The position numbers and the translations under genes are program-made. This document shows, piece after piece, positions 20,652 to 29,621 of a DNA stretch of 37,613 bases. The stretch is from Streptomyces coelicoflavus (GTDB lineage: Bacteria; Actinomycetota; Actinomycetes; Streptomycetales; Streptomycetaceae): contig NZ_BEWB01000025.1 of the NCBI RefSeq assembly GCF_003112555.1, forward strand, positions 1-37,613, given 5' to 3'. Within the stretch, counting starts at the first letter, position 1. Each line of letters starts with the position of its first letter. Below the pieces are notes generated by a model that made no database searches, had not been told where the DNA came from, and was given only the letters and a program-made list of their open reading frames with translations.

Positions 20652-23600
20652 TCACGCCCTGATGCGCAGACCGCGCGGGGTGGCGATGAAGCCCGCTCCC
20701 TCCAGGAGGGGGCCGAAGGGGGAGGTCAGTGCCGCCGCCCCGTTGACCCGCTCCACCGTGACGGTGCCGAGGGAACCGGCGCGGGCGGCCTCCGCCAGCG
20801 CCTCCGCGGCGGCGCGCAGACGCGGGTCCTCCGTGGGCAGCCGGTCGGGGTCGGCGGGCCACAGCAGGAGGGTCTTGCCGCCGCGCTCCATGTAGAGCGC
20901 CGGTTCGCCCTCGACGAGCACCACCAGGGAGCCCGCCTTTCGGCCCGGCTTGTGCGTGGCACCGGCCGGTGGCTCGGGCCAGCCGAGGGCCGCGCCGTAG
21001 GCGTTCGCCGGGTCCGCGGCGGCCAGGACGACGGCCCGCGGTCCGACGGGGGAGCGGTCGCGCCGACCGGGGAATCCAGCGTCGTACGGGCCGCGCGGGC
21101 CCCCGGAGCCTGCGCCCCCACGCGGGCCGCCGGCGCCCGGCTCGGCGTAGTCGCGCGGCGAGATGTAGTCGCCCCGGGAAGGGGAACGGCCCAGGCCGTC
21201 GGGATCGGCGAAGACGTCGTCATAGGGCGCCGGGCCTCCCGGGCCCGTCACGTCTCCCGGACTTCCCGGGTTTCCGGGGCCTCCCGAGCCTCCGGGGCCT
21301 CCCGAGCCTCCGGGGCTGCCGGATGCGAAGTCGGCGAACGGGTCCGGGGGGCCGAGGGGGAAGTCGCCGGCCGGCCCGTCGGAGTCCTTGGGCGTCGGAC
21401 GGTACACGGGGCCGCCGCCCGGGAGATCGCCCTGGCCGGACGCGCCGTCACCGCGCTCGCGGGCGTTCGCCACCGCGCGCAACCGGTCCACGGCGCCCTC
21501 CATGGCGAACTGCGCCGCCCCGAGCCCCTCCACGACATAGCCGCGCCGGGCCTGGCCGCTTTCCTCGAAGGCGGCCAGGATCCGGTACACCGCCGAGAAG
21601 CCGCCCTCCACACCCTCCGCGGCGACGGCGCCGCGGGTCACCACGCCGTGCCGGTCGAGCAGCGTGCGGGCCAGGGCGTGCGCCCGCACCGTGCCGTCGG
21701 CCTCGCGGGCAGGGAGCAGCGACCAGCGGCCCGCGACCGTCGGCGGGCCGGTGCGGGAGACCGGGCGGGCGGCGGCCGTCAGCGAGCCGTACCGCCCTCG
21801 GGGCACCGAGCGCTTCGCCCGGTGGGCGGTGGACCCGGCGGTGCGTCCGGAACCCAGCAGCGAGCGCAGGGGGGCGAGGGTGTCGTTCGTCAGCCGCCCG
21901 GACCAGGCCAGGTCCCACAGCGCGTCGGCCAGCTGCGGATCGGTGGCCTCCGGATGGGTGGTGGCGCGGACCTGGTCGGCGATCTGCCGAAAGAACAGGC
22001 CGTACCCGCCCGACAGGGTGCTCAGGACGGACTCGTGCAGCGCGGTCGTCTCCAGGGGGTGCGGGGGCGGCAGGAGCAGGGGGGCCGCGTCCGCCAGGTA
22101 GAGGGAGACCCAGCCGTCCTTGCCGGGCAGCGAACCCGCGCCCGCCCACACCACCTCACCGGCGGCCGTCAGCTCGTCCAGCATCGCGGGGTTGTAGTGC
22201 GCCACCCGGGAGGGCAGGACCAGCTTCTCCAGGGCGGAGGCGGGCACGGAGGCGCCCTGCAACTGCTCGACGGCGCGGACCAGCCCGTCAACGCCCCGCA
22301 GGGTGTGCCCCTTGCCGATGTGCTGCCACTGCGGGAGGAACTGGCCGAGGGCGGCCGGTGCCACCGGCTCCAGCTCGTGCCGGAGCGCGGCCAGGGAACG
22401 GCGGCGCAGCCTGCGCAGCACGGTCGCGTCGCACCACTCCTGGCCGATGCCGGCCGGATGGAACTCGCCCTGCACCACCCGTCCCGTCCCCGCGAGCCGC
22501 TGGAGGGCGCCCTCGGTGACCGCCACGCCCAGACCGAAGCGGGCCGCCGCCGTGACCGACGTGAAGGGGCCGTGGGTGCGGGCATGGCGGGCGAGGAGGT
22601 CGCCGAGCGGGTCCTTGACCGGCTCGGTGAAGGCCTCGGGCACACCGACGGGCAGTGCCGTGCCCAGCGCGTCGCGCAGCCGGCCAGCGTCCTCGATCGC
22701 CGCCCAGTGGTCGGCCCCGCCGATCCGCACCCTGATCGCGCGGCGGGCCGCGGCCAGCTCGGGCGCCCACTGCGGTTCGGCGCCCCGCACGGCCAGCTCC
22801 GCGTCCGTCAGCGGGCCGAGCACCCGCAGCAGGTCGGCGACGCCCTCGGGATCCTTGATCCGGCGGTCCTCGGTGAGCCACTGGAGCTCGCGCTCCAGGT
22901 CGGTGAGCACCTCCGCGTCGAGCAGCTCGCGCAGCTCCGCTTGGCCCAGCAGCTCGGCCAGCAGCCGCGAGTCCAGGGACAGGGCGGCGGCCCGGCGCTC
23001 GGCCAGCGGCGAGTCGCCCTCGTACAGGAACTGGGCGACGTAGCCGAAGAGCAGGGAGCGGGCGAACGGGGACGGCTCCGGGGTGGTGACCTCGACCAGG
23101 CGGACCTTGCGGGCCTCCACGTCGCCCATCAGCTCGACCAGGCCCGGCACGTCGAAGACGTCCTGGAGGCACTCGCGGACCGCCTCCAGGACGATCGGGA
23201 ACGAGCCGTACTCGCTCGCCACTTCCAGCAGCTGCGCGGCACGCTGGCGCTGCTGCCACAGCGGGGTGCGCCTGCCCGGGCTGCGGCGGGGCAGCAGCAG
23301 CGCGCGGGCGGCGCACTCGCGGAAGCGGGACGCGAACAGGGCCGAGCCGCCCACCTGGTCGGTGACGACCCGGTCGACCTCGCCCTTGTCGAAGACGACG
23401 TCGGCCGCGCCGACGGGCGCCTTCTCGGCGTCGTACTCGGGGCCCGGCTTCGCGGGGTCCTGGTCGAGGAAGTCCAGTCCCATCAGGTCGGCGTCCGGCA
23501 GGCGCAGCACGATGCCGTCGTCGGCGTGCATGACCTGGGCGTCCATGCCGTAGCGCTCGGACAGGCGGGCGCCCAGGGCGAGGGCCCAAGGAGCGTGGAC

Positions 23601-25694
23601 CTGGGCGCCGAAGGGGGAGTGGACCACGACCCGCCAGTCGCCCAGCTCGTCCCGGAAGCGCTCCACGACGATGGTGCGGTCGTCGGGGACGTGCCCGCAC
23701 GCCTCACGCTGCTCGTCGAGGTACGACAGCACGTTGTCCGCGGCCCAGGCGTCCAGGCCCGCGGTGACCAGACGCAGCCGGGCGTCCTCCTTGGTGAGAG
23801 AACCGACCTCGCGCAGGAACGCGCCCAGCGCGCGGCCCAGCTCCAGGGGGCGGCCCAGCTGGTCGCCCTTCCAGAACGGAAGCCTGCCCGGCACCCCCGG
23901 CGCAGGGGAGACCAGGACCCGGTCGCGGGTGATGTCCTCGATCCGCCAGGAACTGGTGCCGAGCGTGAAGACGTCCCCCACCCGGGACTCGTACACCATC
24001 TCCTCGTCCAGCTCGCCGACCCGGCCGCCGCCCTTCTTCGGGTCGGCACCGGCCAGGAACACCCCGAAGAGCCCGCGGTCGGGGATCGTGCCCCCGGACG
24101 TCACGGCGAGCCGCTGCGCCCCCGGGCGGCCGGTGACCGTGCCGGCGATCCGGTCCCACACCACGCGTGGGCGCAGCTCGGCGAAGGCGTCGGAGGGATA
24201 GCGGCCCGCGAGCATGTCCAGGACGGCCGTGAAGGCGGACTCCGGGAGAGAGGCGAACGGGGCGGCGCGGCGGACGGTGGCCAGGAGGTCGTCGACCTGC
24301 CAGGTGTCCAGCGCGGTCATCGCCACCAGTTGCTGGGCCAGCACGTCCAGCGGATTGGCCGGGACCCTCAGGGCCTCGATCGCGCCGCTGCGCATCCGCT
24401 CGGTGACCACGGCGGACTGCACCAGGTCACCGCGGTACTTGGGAAAGACCACACCCGTGGAGACCGCGCCGACCTGGTGCCCCGCGCGGCCGACGCGTTG
24501 CAGGCCGGAGGCGACGGAGGGCGGCGACTCGACCTGGACGACCAGGTCGACGGCGCCCATGTCGATGCCCAGCTCCAGGCTGGAGGTGGCGACCACGGCG
24601 GGCAGTCGGCCCGCCTTGAGGTCCTCCTCGACGAGGGCGCGCTGCTCCTTGGAGACCGAGCCGTGATGGGCGCGGGCGATCACGGGAGGCGCGCCCTGGG
24701 CGGCACCCGAGCCGCCCATCAGCTCGGCGGGGGAGTGGTGCTCGTCCAGGGGCTCACCGGTCGCGCGCTCGTACGCGATCTCGTTGAGCCGGTTGCACAG
24801 GCGCTCGGCCAGCCGCCGGGAGTTGGCGAAGACGATCGTGGAGCGGTGCGACTGGACCAGGTCGGTGATCCGCTCCTCGACGTGCGGCCAGATCGACGGA
24901 CGCTCCGCGCCCTCGTTGCCGTCCGCGACCGGGGAACCGCCCAGCTCGCCGAGGTCCTCGACGGGGACGACGACGGACAGGTCGAACTCCTTGCCCGACT
25001 CCGGCTGGACGATCTCGACGCGGCCGCGCGGGGCGAGAAACCGGGCGACCTCGTCCACCGGGCGGACCGTCGCCGACAGGCCGATGCGGCGGGCCGGCTT
25101 CGGCAGCAGCTCGTCCAGCCGCTCCAGGGTGAGCGCCAGATGGGCGCCGCGCTTGGTGCCCGCGACCGCGTGCACCTCGTCCAGAATCACCGTCTCGATG
25201 CCGGTCAGCGCGTCGCGCGTGGCCGACGTCAGCATCAGGAACAGGGACTCGGGGGTGGTGATCAGGATGTCCGGCGGCCGGGTGGACAGGGCGCGGCGCT
25301 CGGCGGGTGGGGTGTCCCCGGAGCGGATGCCGACCTTGACCTCCGGCTCGGGCAGACCCAGGCGTACGGACTCCTGACGGATGCCGGTCAGCGGGCTGCG
25401 CAGATTGCGCTCGACGTCGACGGCCAGGGCCTTCAGCGGTGAGACGTACAGGACGCGACAGCGCTTCTTGGGGTCGGCGGGCGGGGGTGTCGAGGTCAGC
25501 TGGTCCAGCGCGGCGAGGAAGGCGGCCAGCGTCTTGCCGGAGCCCGTGGGGGCGACCACCAGCACGTCCGAGCCCTGCGAGATGGCCTGCCACGCGCCCG
25601 CCTGGGCGGAGGTGGGCGCGGAGAAGGCCCCCGTGAACCATCCGCGGGTCGCGGGGGAGAAGCCGTCCAGGGCCCGGTGTGCGGAGCTGACCAT
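20652..25694 (-). CDS. lhr: Lhr, large ATP-dependent DNA-repair helicase
   Basis: This 1680-aa superfamily-2 helicase has Walker A APTGSGKT (K54), a DEVH box (ILDEVHAV), LSATVRP, and motif VI QRVGRAGHQ. A winged-helix/Lhr core and the long C-terminal Lhr domain follow. Actinobacterial Lhr is a 3'-5' translocase that unwinds RNA:DNA hybrids and is induced by DNA damage in mycobacteria. Mycobacterial forms are about 1510 aa. The extra length here is mostly a Gly/Pro/Asp-rich low-complexity insert (about residues 1430-1555) ahead of the last domain. ATG at 25694 was chosen because it lies 6 nt after a -10 box and no upstream coding signal continues; the GTG at 25709 is an alternative. nei follows in the same transcript. 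Confidence 0.94.
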   Translation of the reverse strand: MVSSAHRALDGFSPATRGWFTGAFSAPTSAQAGAWQAISQGSDVLVVAPTGSGKTLAAFLAALDQLTSTPPPADPKKRCRVLYVSPLKALAVDVERNLRSPLTGIRQESVRLGLPEPEVKVGIRSGDTPPAERRALSTRPPDILITTPESLFLMLTSATRDALTGIETVILDEVHAVAGTKRGAHLALTLERLDELLPKPARRIGLSATVRPVDEVARFLAPRGRVEIVQPESGKEFDLSVVVPVEDLGELGGSPVADGNEGAERPSIWPHVEERITDLVQSHRSTIVFANSRRLAERLCNRLNEIAYERATGEPLDEHHSPAELMGGSGAAQGAPPVIARAHHGSVSKEQRALVEEDLKAGRLPAVVATSSLELGIDMGAVDLVVQVESPPSVASGLQRVGRAGHQVGAVSTGVVFPKYRGDLVQSAVVTERMRSGAIEALRVPANPLDVLAQQLVAMTALDTWQVDDLLATVRRAAPFASLPESAFTAVLDMLAGRYPSDAFAELRPRVVWDRIAGTVTGRPGAQRLAVTSGGTIPDRGLFGVFLAGADPKKGGGRVGELDEEMVYESRVGDVFTLGTSSWRIEDITRDRVLVSPAPGVPGRLPFWKGDQLGRPLELGRALGAFLREVGSLTKEDARLRLVTAGLDAWAADNVLSYLDEQREACGHVPDDRTIVVERFRDELGDWRVVVHSPFGAQVHAPWALALGARLSERYGMDAQVMHADDGIVLRLPDADLMGLDFLDQDPAKPGPEYDAEKAPVGAADVVFDKGEVDRVVTDQVGGSALFASRFRECAARALLLPRRSPGRRTPLWQQRQRAAQLLEVASEYGSFPIVLEAVRECLQDVFDVPGLVELMGDVEARKVRLVEVTTPEPSPFARSLLFGYVAQFLYEGDSPLAERRAAALSLDSRLLAELLGQAELRELLDAEVLTDLERELQWLTEDRRIKDPEGVADLLRVLGPLTDAELAVRGAEPQWAPELAAARRAIRVRIGGADHWAAIEDAGRLRDALGTALPVGVPEAFTEPVKDPLGDLLARHARTHGPFTSVTAAARFGLGVAVTEGALQRLAGTGRVVQGEFHPAGIGQEWCDATVLRRLRRRSLAALRHELEPVAPAALGQFLPQWQHIGKGHTLRGVDGLVRAVEQLQGASVPASALEKLVLPSRVAHYNPAMLDELTAAGEVVWAGAGSLPGKDGWVSLYLADAAPLLLPPPHPLETTALHESVLSTLSGGYGLFFRQIADQVRATTHPEATDPQLADALWDLAWSGRLTNDTLAPLRSLLGSGRTAGSTAHRAKRSVPRGRYGSLTAAARPVSRTGPPTVAGRWSLLPAREADGTVRAHALARTLLDRHGVVTRGAVAAEGVEGGFSAVYRILAAFEESGQARRGYVVEGLGAAQFAMEGAVDRLRAVANARERGDGASGQGDLPGGGPVYRPTPKDSDGPAGDFPLGPPDPFADFASGSPGGSGGPGGSGGPGNPGSPGDVTGPGGPAPYDDVFADPDGLGRSPSRGDYISPRDYAEPGAGGPRGGAGSGGPRGPYDAGFPGRRDRSPVGPRAVVLAAADPANAYGAALGWPEPPAGATHKPGRKAGSLVVLVEGEPALYMERGGKTLLLWPADPDRLPTEDPRLRAAAEALAEAARAGSLGTVTVERVNGAAALTSPFGPLLEGAGFIATPRGLRIRA

Positions 25695-26296
25695 GGATCC
25701 ATCGTGCACCCGGCCACTGACAATCGGCCCGAGGCGGGCGGACGGGCCTGCTCTCGCCGGTCGGAGCCGTCCGGAGCGGCCGGAGCGAACGGAGCGGCCG
25801 GAGCGGCCGGAGCGGCCGGACGCCGAGGCTGCTCGCCCGAGCCGGGCGGGGCGGGGGCCCCGGTACGGGACGGTGGCCGAGCCGGTCGTGGGGAGGGTGG
25901 ACGGTGCCGTGCGTCCGGCGGCTTGGGTCACGTCGGCGTGCCGGGCAGCGCGTGCGGCACGGTCGTCGGGTCCGTCCGGGGTGCAGTCGGAGGCCGGGGA
26001 CACGGAGGTCCGAGCCGGGCGGGTGACGCGTGCGCGTCGGCGTCGTCGCGGCGCACTCGGGCCGGTCGGCGGGCCGGTCGGCGGGGGTCCGGGGCCGGTG
26101 GCCGCGGCGGTGGCCGGAGGTTCGGACACTCGGGGGCTCCGGGGGCTCCGGGGGCGTCGGTGGTGCCGGTCGTACGGGCCGGCCGCGCTCGCCGGCGGTA
26201 CCGGCCGGTCGTCGAGCCCGCCCGGGCAGTTCGCGGGAGGCGAGGCGCGAGACGAGAGGTGCGGGCGAGAGGTGCGGGTGGCGGAGAATGGGGGGC
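25695..26296. repeat. lhr-araC intergenic region with 9-bp GC-rich tandem repeats
   Basis: This 602-bp gap separates divergent genes. Besides the lhr promoter it holds about five copies of a 9-bp unit (CGGAGCGGC-like, about 25770-25815), a short GGGGGCTCC repeat (about 26130-26155) and GTCGGCGGGCC repeats (about 26068-26090). ORFs crossing it are low-complexity Arg/Ala/Gly/Pro strings without family resemblance. I see no gene and no clear promoter for the AraC-type gene. Confidence 0.6.
25701..25723 (-). promoter_or_regulatory. RecA-NDp-type DNA-damage promoter of lhr-nei, leaderless
   Basis: On the minus strand TTGTCAGTG (25723-25715) is followed by exactly 8 nt and then CACGAT (25706-25701). 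This equals the RecA-NDp consensus TTGTC-R-GTG/N8/TANNNT except for C instead of T at the first -10 base. The upstream element is identical to that of recA in this window. The start codon follows 6 nt later, so transcription probably starts at or next to the ATG. Confidence 0.78.
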
Positions 26297-27163
26297 ATGG
26301 CGGGATCGGGTGAGCGGGCACGGCACTGGCGTTACGCGGAGCTGCCCGACGTCGACCTGCTCCGCGCCCAGTACATACGGAAGACCTTCGTGCGCCACAC
26401 GCACGAGCACTTCGTCATCGCGGCCATCGCCGACGGCGTGGAGGTCTTCCACCACGGCGGGAGCGACCAGTACGCCGGCGCCGGCTCGCTCGCCCTGGTC
26501 AACCCGGACACCCCGCACACCGGGCGGGCCGGAGTGCCGGAGGGGTGGCGGTACGGGGCCGTCTACCCGGCGCCCGAGCTGGTGGCCGGGATCGCGGCGG
26601 AGACGACGACGCTGCGCGGAACGCCGGGGTTCGTCCGGCCGGTGCTCGACGACCCGTACACCGCCGAGCTGGTGCACCGCGTGCTGCGGGCCGCCGACGA
26701 CGGGAACGCGCTCGCCGCCGACACCCTGCTGCGGGTGGCCGTGACCCGGCTGCTGCGGCTGAACGGCGGCCCGCTGCCCCGGCGCCCGGTGCGCACGGCC
26801 GGAGCCGGGACGGCGGCACGCGCGCGTGCCGTGCTGGAGGAGCGGATGGCGGACCCGCCGAGCCTGGAGCGACTCGCCGGGGAGCTCGGGAGCAGTCCGT
26901 TCGCGCTGCTGCGCGCCTTCCGGGACGCCTTCGGGATGCCGCCCCACACCTGGCTGACGGACGCCCGGGTGCGTCGGGCGCGGCGGCTGCTGGACAGCGG
27001 GACCTCCCCGGCCGAGGCCGCCCTAGCCGTGGGGTTCACCGACCAGCCGCACCTGAACCGGCACTTCGCACGGATCGTCGGCGTACCGCCAGGCGCCTAC
27101 CAGCGGGAGCGCAAGAACGTACAAGACGCGCGGTCAGGACTGCTCCTACCGTTCGAGGCGTGA
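26297..27163 (+). CDS. AraC-family transcriptional regulator
   Basis: The 288-aa protein has an N-terminal AraC-binding cupin domain (about residues 15-130; histidines in RHTHEHFVIAA and NPDTPHTGRAG) and a C-terminal double HTH (about 185-280; SLERLAGELGSSPFALLRAF and PAEAALAVGFTDQPHLNRHF). Its stop overlaps the azlC start (GTGA), so it most likely senses an amino-acid-like ligand and controls the exporter behind it. Start choice: the ATG at 26297 with GGAG 10 nt upstream; the ATG at 26288 is too close to that site. Confidence 0.9.
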   Translation: MAGSGERARHWRYAELPDVDLLRAQYIRKTFVRHTHEHFVIAAIADGVEVFHHGGSDQYAGAGSLALVNPDTPHTGRAGVPEGWRYGAVYPAPELVAGIAAETTTLRGTPGFVRPVLDDPYTAELVHRVLRAADDGNALAADTLLRVAVTRLLRLNGGPLPRRPVRTAGAGTAARARAVLEERMADPPSLERLAGELGSSPFALLRAFRDAFGMPPHTWLTDARVRRARRLLDSGTSPAEAALAVGFTDQPHLNRHFARIVGVPPGAYQRERKNVQDARSGLLLPFEA

Positions 27164-27927
27164 CAGAACAGACAGCCCTTCCCGACGCTCCCGACGCGAG
27201 TGGTGCCGGCGCCAAGCCGGACGCCGCCGTCGTGCGGGACGCCCTCGGGGTCGGAGTCGCCGTCGGACTGTCCGGGTTCGCCTTCGGGGTGACCTCGGCC
27301 GGCAGCGGACTCACCCTCGCCCAGACCTGTGCGCTCAGCCTCCTGGTGTTCACCGGGGCGTCCCAGTTCGCGCTCGTCGGCGCGCTCGCGGCGGGCGGCA
27401 ACCCGCTCACCGCGGCGGCGGGGGCCTTCTTCCTGGGCGTGCGCAACGCCTTCTACGGGCTGCGCCTGTCGCAGTTGCTGGCCCTCCCGCGCGCGGTACG
27501 GCCACTGGCCGCGCAGTGGGTCATCGACGAGACGACCGCCGTGGCCCTCGCACAGCCCACACGGCGCGGCGTCCGGATCGGGTTCACCGTCACCGGACTC
27601 ACCCTGTACGTCCTGTGGAACCTCACCACACTGCTCGGCGCGCTGGGCGCCGAGGCCATCGGGGACACCGACGCCTGGGGGCTCGACGCGGCGGGTCCCG
27701 CGGTCTTCCTCGCGTTGCTCGCGCCGATGCTGAAGGACACCACCGAGCGCACGGTCGCCGCCCTGGCCGTTCTCCTGGGGCTCGGTCTGCTCCCCGTGCT
27801 GCCCCCCGGCGTACCCGTGCTGGTGGCCGCGCTGGCGGCGCCCCTCGTCCTGTGGGCGAGCGGACGCCGCGCGGGTGGTGCGGGGGACGGCGCGGGCCGT
27901 GGGACCGCCGAGAGGGAGGGAGAGTGA
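27160..27927 (+). CDS. azlC: AzlC-family branched-chain amino-acid exporter, large subunit
   Basis: This 255-aa polytopic protein has the AzlC signature FTGASQFALVGALAAGGNPLTAAAGAFFLGVRNAFYG and further hydrophobic helices through residue 240 (about seven or eight in all). AzlC and AzlD form a two-component exporter for branched-chain amino acids or their analogues. The GTG start at 27160 overlaps the stop of the AraC-type gene. Its own stop overlaps the azlD start. Full length, no oddities. Confidence 0.92.
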   Translation: MTEQTALPDAPDASGAGAKPDAAVVRDALGVGVAVGLSGFAFGVTSAGSGLTLAQTCALSLLVFTGASQFALVGALAAGGNPLTAAAGAFFLGVRNAFYGLRLSQLLALPRAVRPLAAQWVIDETTAVALAQPTRRGVRIGFTVTGLTLYVLWNLTTLLGALGAEAIGDTDAWGLDAAGPAVFLALLAPMLKDTTERTVAALAVLLGLGLLPVLPPGVPVLVAALAAPLVLWASGRRAGGAGDGAGRGTAEREGE

Positions 27928-28235
27928 TGAGCGTGTGGATCGCGATCGGTGTGACCGCGGTGGGCTGCTACGCCGTCAAGCTCCTCGGGCTGCTGGTGCC
28001 CGCGGGCGCCCTGGAACGGCCCCTGGTCCGGCGGCTCGCCGCGCTGCTGCCCGTCGCCCTCCTCGCGGCGCTCACCGCCCAGCAGACCTTCGCCGACGGA
28101 CAGGCGCTCGTGCTGGACGCGCGGACCGCGGGAGTCGCCGCGGCCGCCGTGGCGCTGCTGCTGCGCGCACCGTTTCTGCTCGTCGTCGCGGCGGCCGTGG
28201 TGGTCACCGCGGGCGTACGGGCCATGGGCGGCTGA
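27927..28235 (+). CDS. azlD: AzlD-family exporter, small subunit
   Basis: This 102-aa protein has three or four hydrophobic helices (SVWIAIGVTAVGCYAVKLLG, RLAALLPVALLAALTAQQTF and AAAAVALLLRAPFLLVVAAAVVV), the usual size and pattern of AzlD, the partner of AzlC. The ATG at 27927 shares a base with the azlC stop (TGATG) and has a strong purine-rich site (AGGGAGGGAG) upstream. An in-frame GTG at 27924 is an alternative. Confidence 0.9.
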   Translation: MSVWIAIGVTAVGCYAVKLLGLLVPAGALERPLVRRLAALLPVALLAALTAQQTFADGQALVLDARTAGVAAAAVALLLRAPFLLVVAAAVVVTAGVRAMGG

Positions 28236-28316
28236 ACCGGCGGGCAGGCGGTCGGGCGGTCGGGCCAGGGCCGGGCCGGGCCGGGCCAGGGCCGAACCCG
28301 GCCTGGTCAGGTCAGG
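28236..28316. repeat. GGGCC-rich low-complexity spacer, possible bidirectional terminator
   Basis: The gap between convergent azlD and the next gene consists of repeated GGGCCGGGCC and GGTCA units. GGCCAGG can pair with CCTGGTC (about 28281-28305) as a hairpin, so it may end transcription from both sides. Confidence 0.4.
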
Positions 28317-29285
28317 TCAGACGAGAGGGCGGCCGTACGCCCGGAGCGTGCGCAGGGCCTCGATCGTCGCCCGGGTGCGGGCCTCCAGCGCCGGAGCGGG
28401 TGCCCAACGCGGCCGGCGGACGGGCCAGCCGCCGTCGTCCTCCTGCTGCGCGGCGAGGAAGTCGAGGGAGCGGGCCATCTCGTCGTCCGTGAACCACGCG
28501 CGCGCGAGCGAACGCGGATCCCTCGCGTAGTCGTGCGGGAAACGGCGCTCGCCCGGTGCGCGACCGGGGGAGACCGGGAAGCCGCCGGGCCCGTCCGGGT
28601 CCAGCACGGCGAGGCGCCGCTCGCGCACCAGGCGGCCCAGCCGGTCGGCCGCGGTCTGCGCGCGTGAACGGTCCGGAGCGGTGTCCAGGAAGGCCACGGC
28701 GGCCTCGATCTCGTACGGACACGACGCCTCCAGCGACTCCGCCGCCTGCCAGCAGAAGTCGGTGGCGCGGAACAGCCAGGCGTGCCAGACCTCGTTGCGG
28801 TGCAGCAAACCGACCACCGGGCCGGTGGCGAGCAGCTCCCCGGCCGGGTCGGCCACGACCGGCACGAAGGGCGCTGCCGGACATGCCTCCCCGTCCGCGC
28901 GGATCAGCGGCAGGGCACCGTCCGGGGTGGACACGGAGGTCAGATAGCGGCAAACCCGCTCGATCCGCTGCCCGCCGCAACGTCCCACGGCGTCCAGGAC
29001 GTGCAGAGCACGCGCGGTGTGCAGCGGCTGGCTGACCGGCCCGCGCACATCGGGCTCCAGCGCGTGCCCGTACCCGCCGTCCTCGTTGCGGTAGGCGTCC
29101 AGCGCGGTCTCCACCGGGCCGGGATCCCCGCCGCGGAAGTGGTACGCGAACAGCCGCCGCTCCAGTACGCGCGCGGTGAGCCACAGGAACTGCTCCGCGC
29201 GCGCGAGCGGTGAGCGCGGGTCAGGGGCGCGGCGGGACGCGGGCGGCGGGATCGCGGGGAGTGGGGACGCTCCGGTTTCGGCCAT
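28317..29285 (-). CDS. Prenyltransferase/squalene-cyclase-like alpha/alpha-toroid protein of unknown function
   Basis: The 322-aa protein carries repeats typical of the terpene cyclase/prenyltransferase toroid. One is AYRNEDGGYGHALEPDVRGP near residue 60; another is LAAQQEDDGGWPVRRPRW near residue 285, a QW-like motif. The cyclase catalytic DxDD is not seen, and there is no signal peptide or membrane segment. It is therefore probably a toroid-fold protein without cyclisation activity, function unknown. It stands alone and is convergent with azlD. No ribosome site precedes the ATG; TACGGT ends 7 nt upstream of it, so a leaderless transcript is likely. Confidence 0.75.
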   Translation of the reverse strand: MAETGASPLPAIPPPASRRAPDPRSPLARAEQFLWLTARVLERRLFAYHFRGGDPGPVETALDAYRNEDGGYGHALEPDVRGPVSQPLHTARALHVLDAVGRCGGQRIERVCRYLTSVSTPDGALPLIRADGEACPAAPFVPVVADPAGELLATGPVVGLLHRNEVWHAWLFRATDFCWQAAESLEASCPYEIEAAVAFLDTAPDRSRAQTAADRLGRLVRERRLAVLDPDGPGGFPVSPGRAPGERRFPHDYARDPRSLARAWFTDDEMARSLDFLAAQQEDDGGWPVRRPRWAPAPALEARTRATIEALRTLRAYGRPLV

Positions 29286-29366
29286 GGGAGAGACCGTAGG
29301 CCGAGAAGCGGTTCCGTCAGGTGGTCCCGGCCCAAGGCCCACCCTCAGGGGCGGGATACTGGTGGC

Positions 29367-29561
29367 ATGCGGTTGACGGTCTTCTGGGAGCGGATGACGG
29401 ACCACTTCGGTCCGGGGTACGCCGACACCTTCGCGCGCGATCACGTGATGGCGGAGCTGGGCGGACGTACGGTGCACGAGGCGCTGGACGCCGGCTGGGA
29501 CGCCAAGGACGTGTGGCGGGTGGTGTGCACCGTCATGAACGTGCCGCGGGAGCAGCGGTGA
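29367..29561 (+). CDS. DUF3046 protein
   Basis: This 64-aa protein starts MRLTVFWERMTDHFGPGYADTF and ends RVVCTVMNVPREQR, the complete DUF3046 family pattern found just upstream of recA in many actinobacteria. Function is unknown. The ribosome site is weak (GGTGG close to the ATG), so initiation may be leaderless or nearly so. Confidence 0.93.
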   Translation: MRLTVFWERMTDHFGPGYADTFARDHVMAELGGRTVHEALDAGWDAKDVWRVVCTVMNVPREQR

Positions 29562-29592
29562 AGATGCACGGAGACCGCCCTGCGGGGACGGC

Positions 29593-29615
29593 CTGTCGGT
29601 GGCGTGGGCGAGACT
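29593..29615 (+). promoter_or_regulatory. RecA-NDp-like promoter of the AI-2E family gene, leaderless
   Basis: CTGTCGGTG (29593-29601), exactly 8 nt, then GAGACT (29610-29615). Eight of nine bases of the upstream element match TTGTC-R-GTG, and the -10 keeps A at position 2 and T at position 6. The GTG start follows after 6 nt. Spacing is the same as at recA and lhr; damage control is inference. Confidence 0.55.
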
Positions 29616-29621
29616 TGCTCC

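Noticed and set aside
19806..25442. Plus-strand ORF of nearly 1900 aa opposite nei and lhr
   Set aside because: It crosses two real genes and their junction, has no ribosome site and shows repetitive Gly/Ala/Arg/His composition typical of antisense frames.
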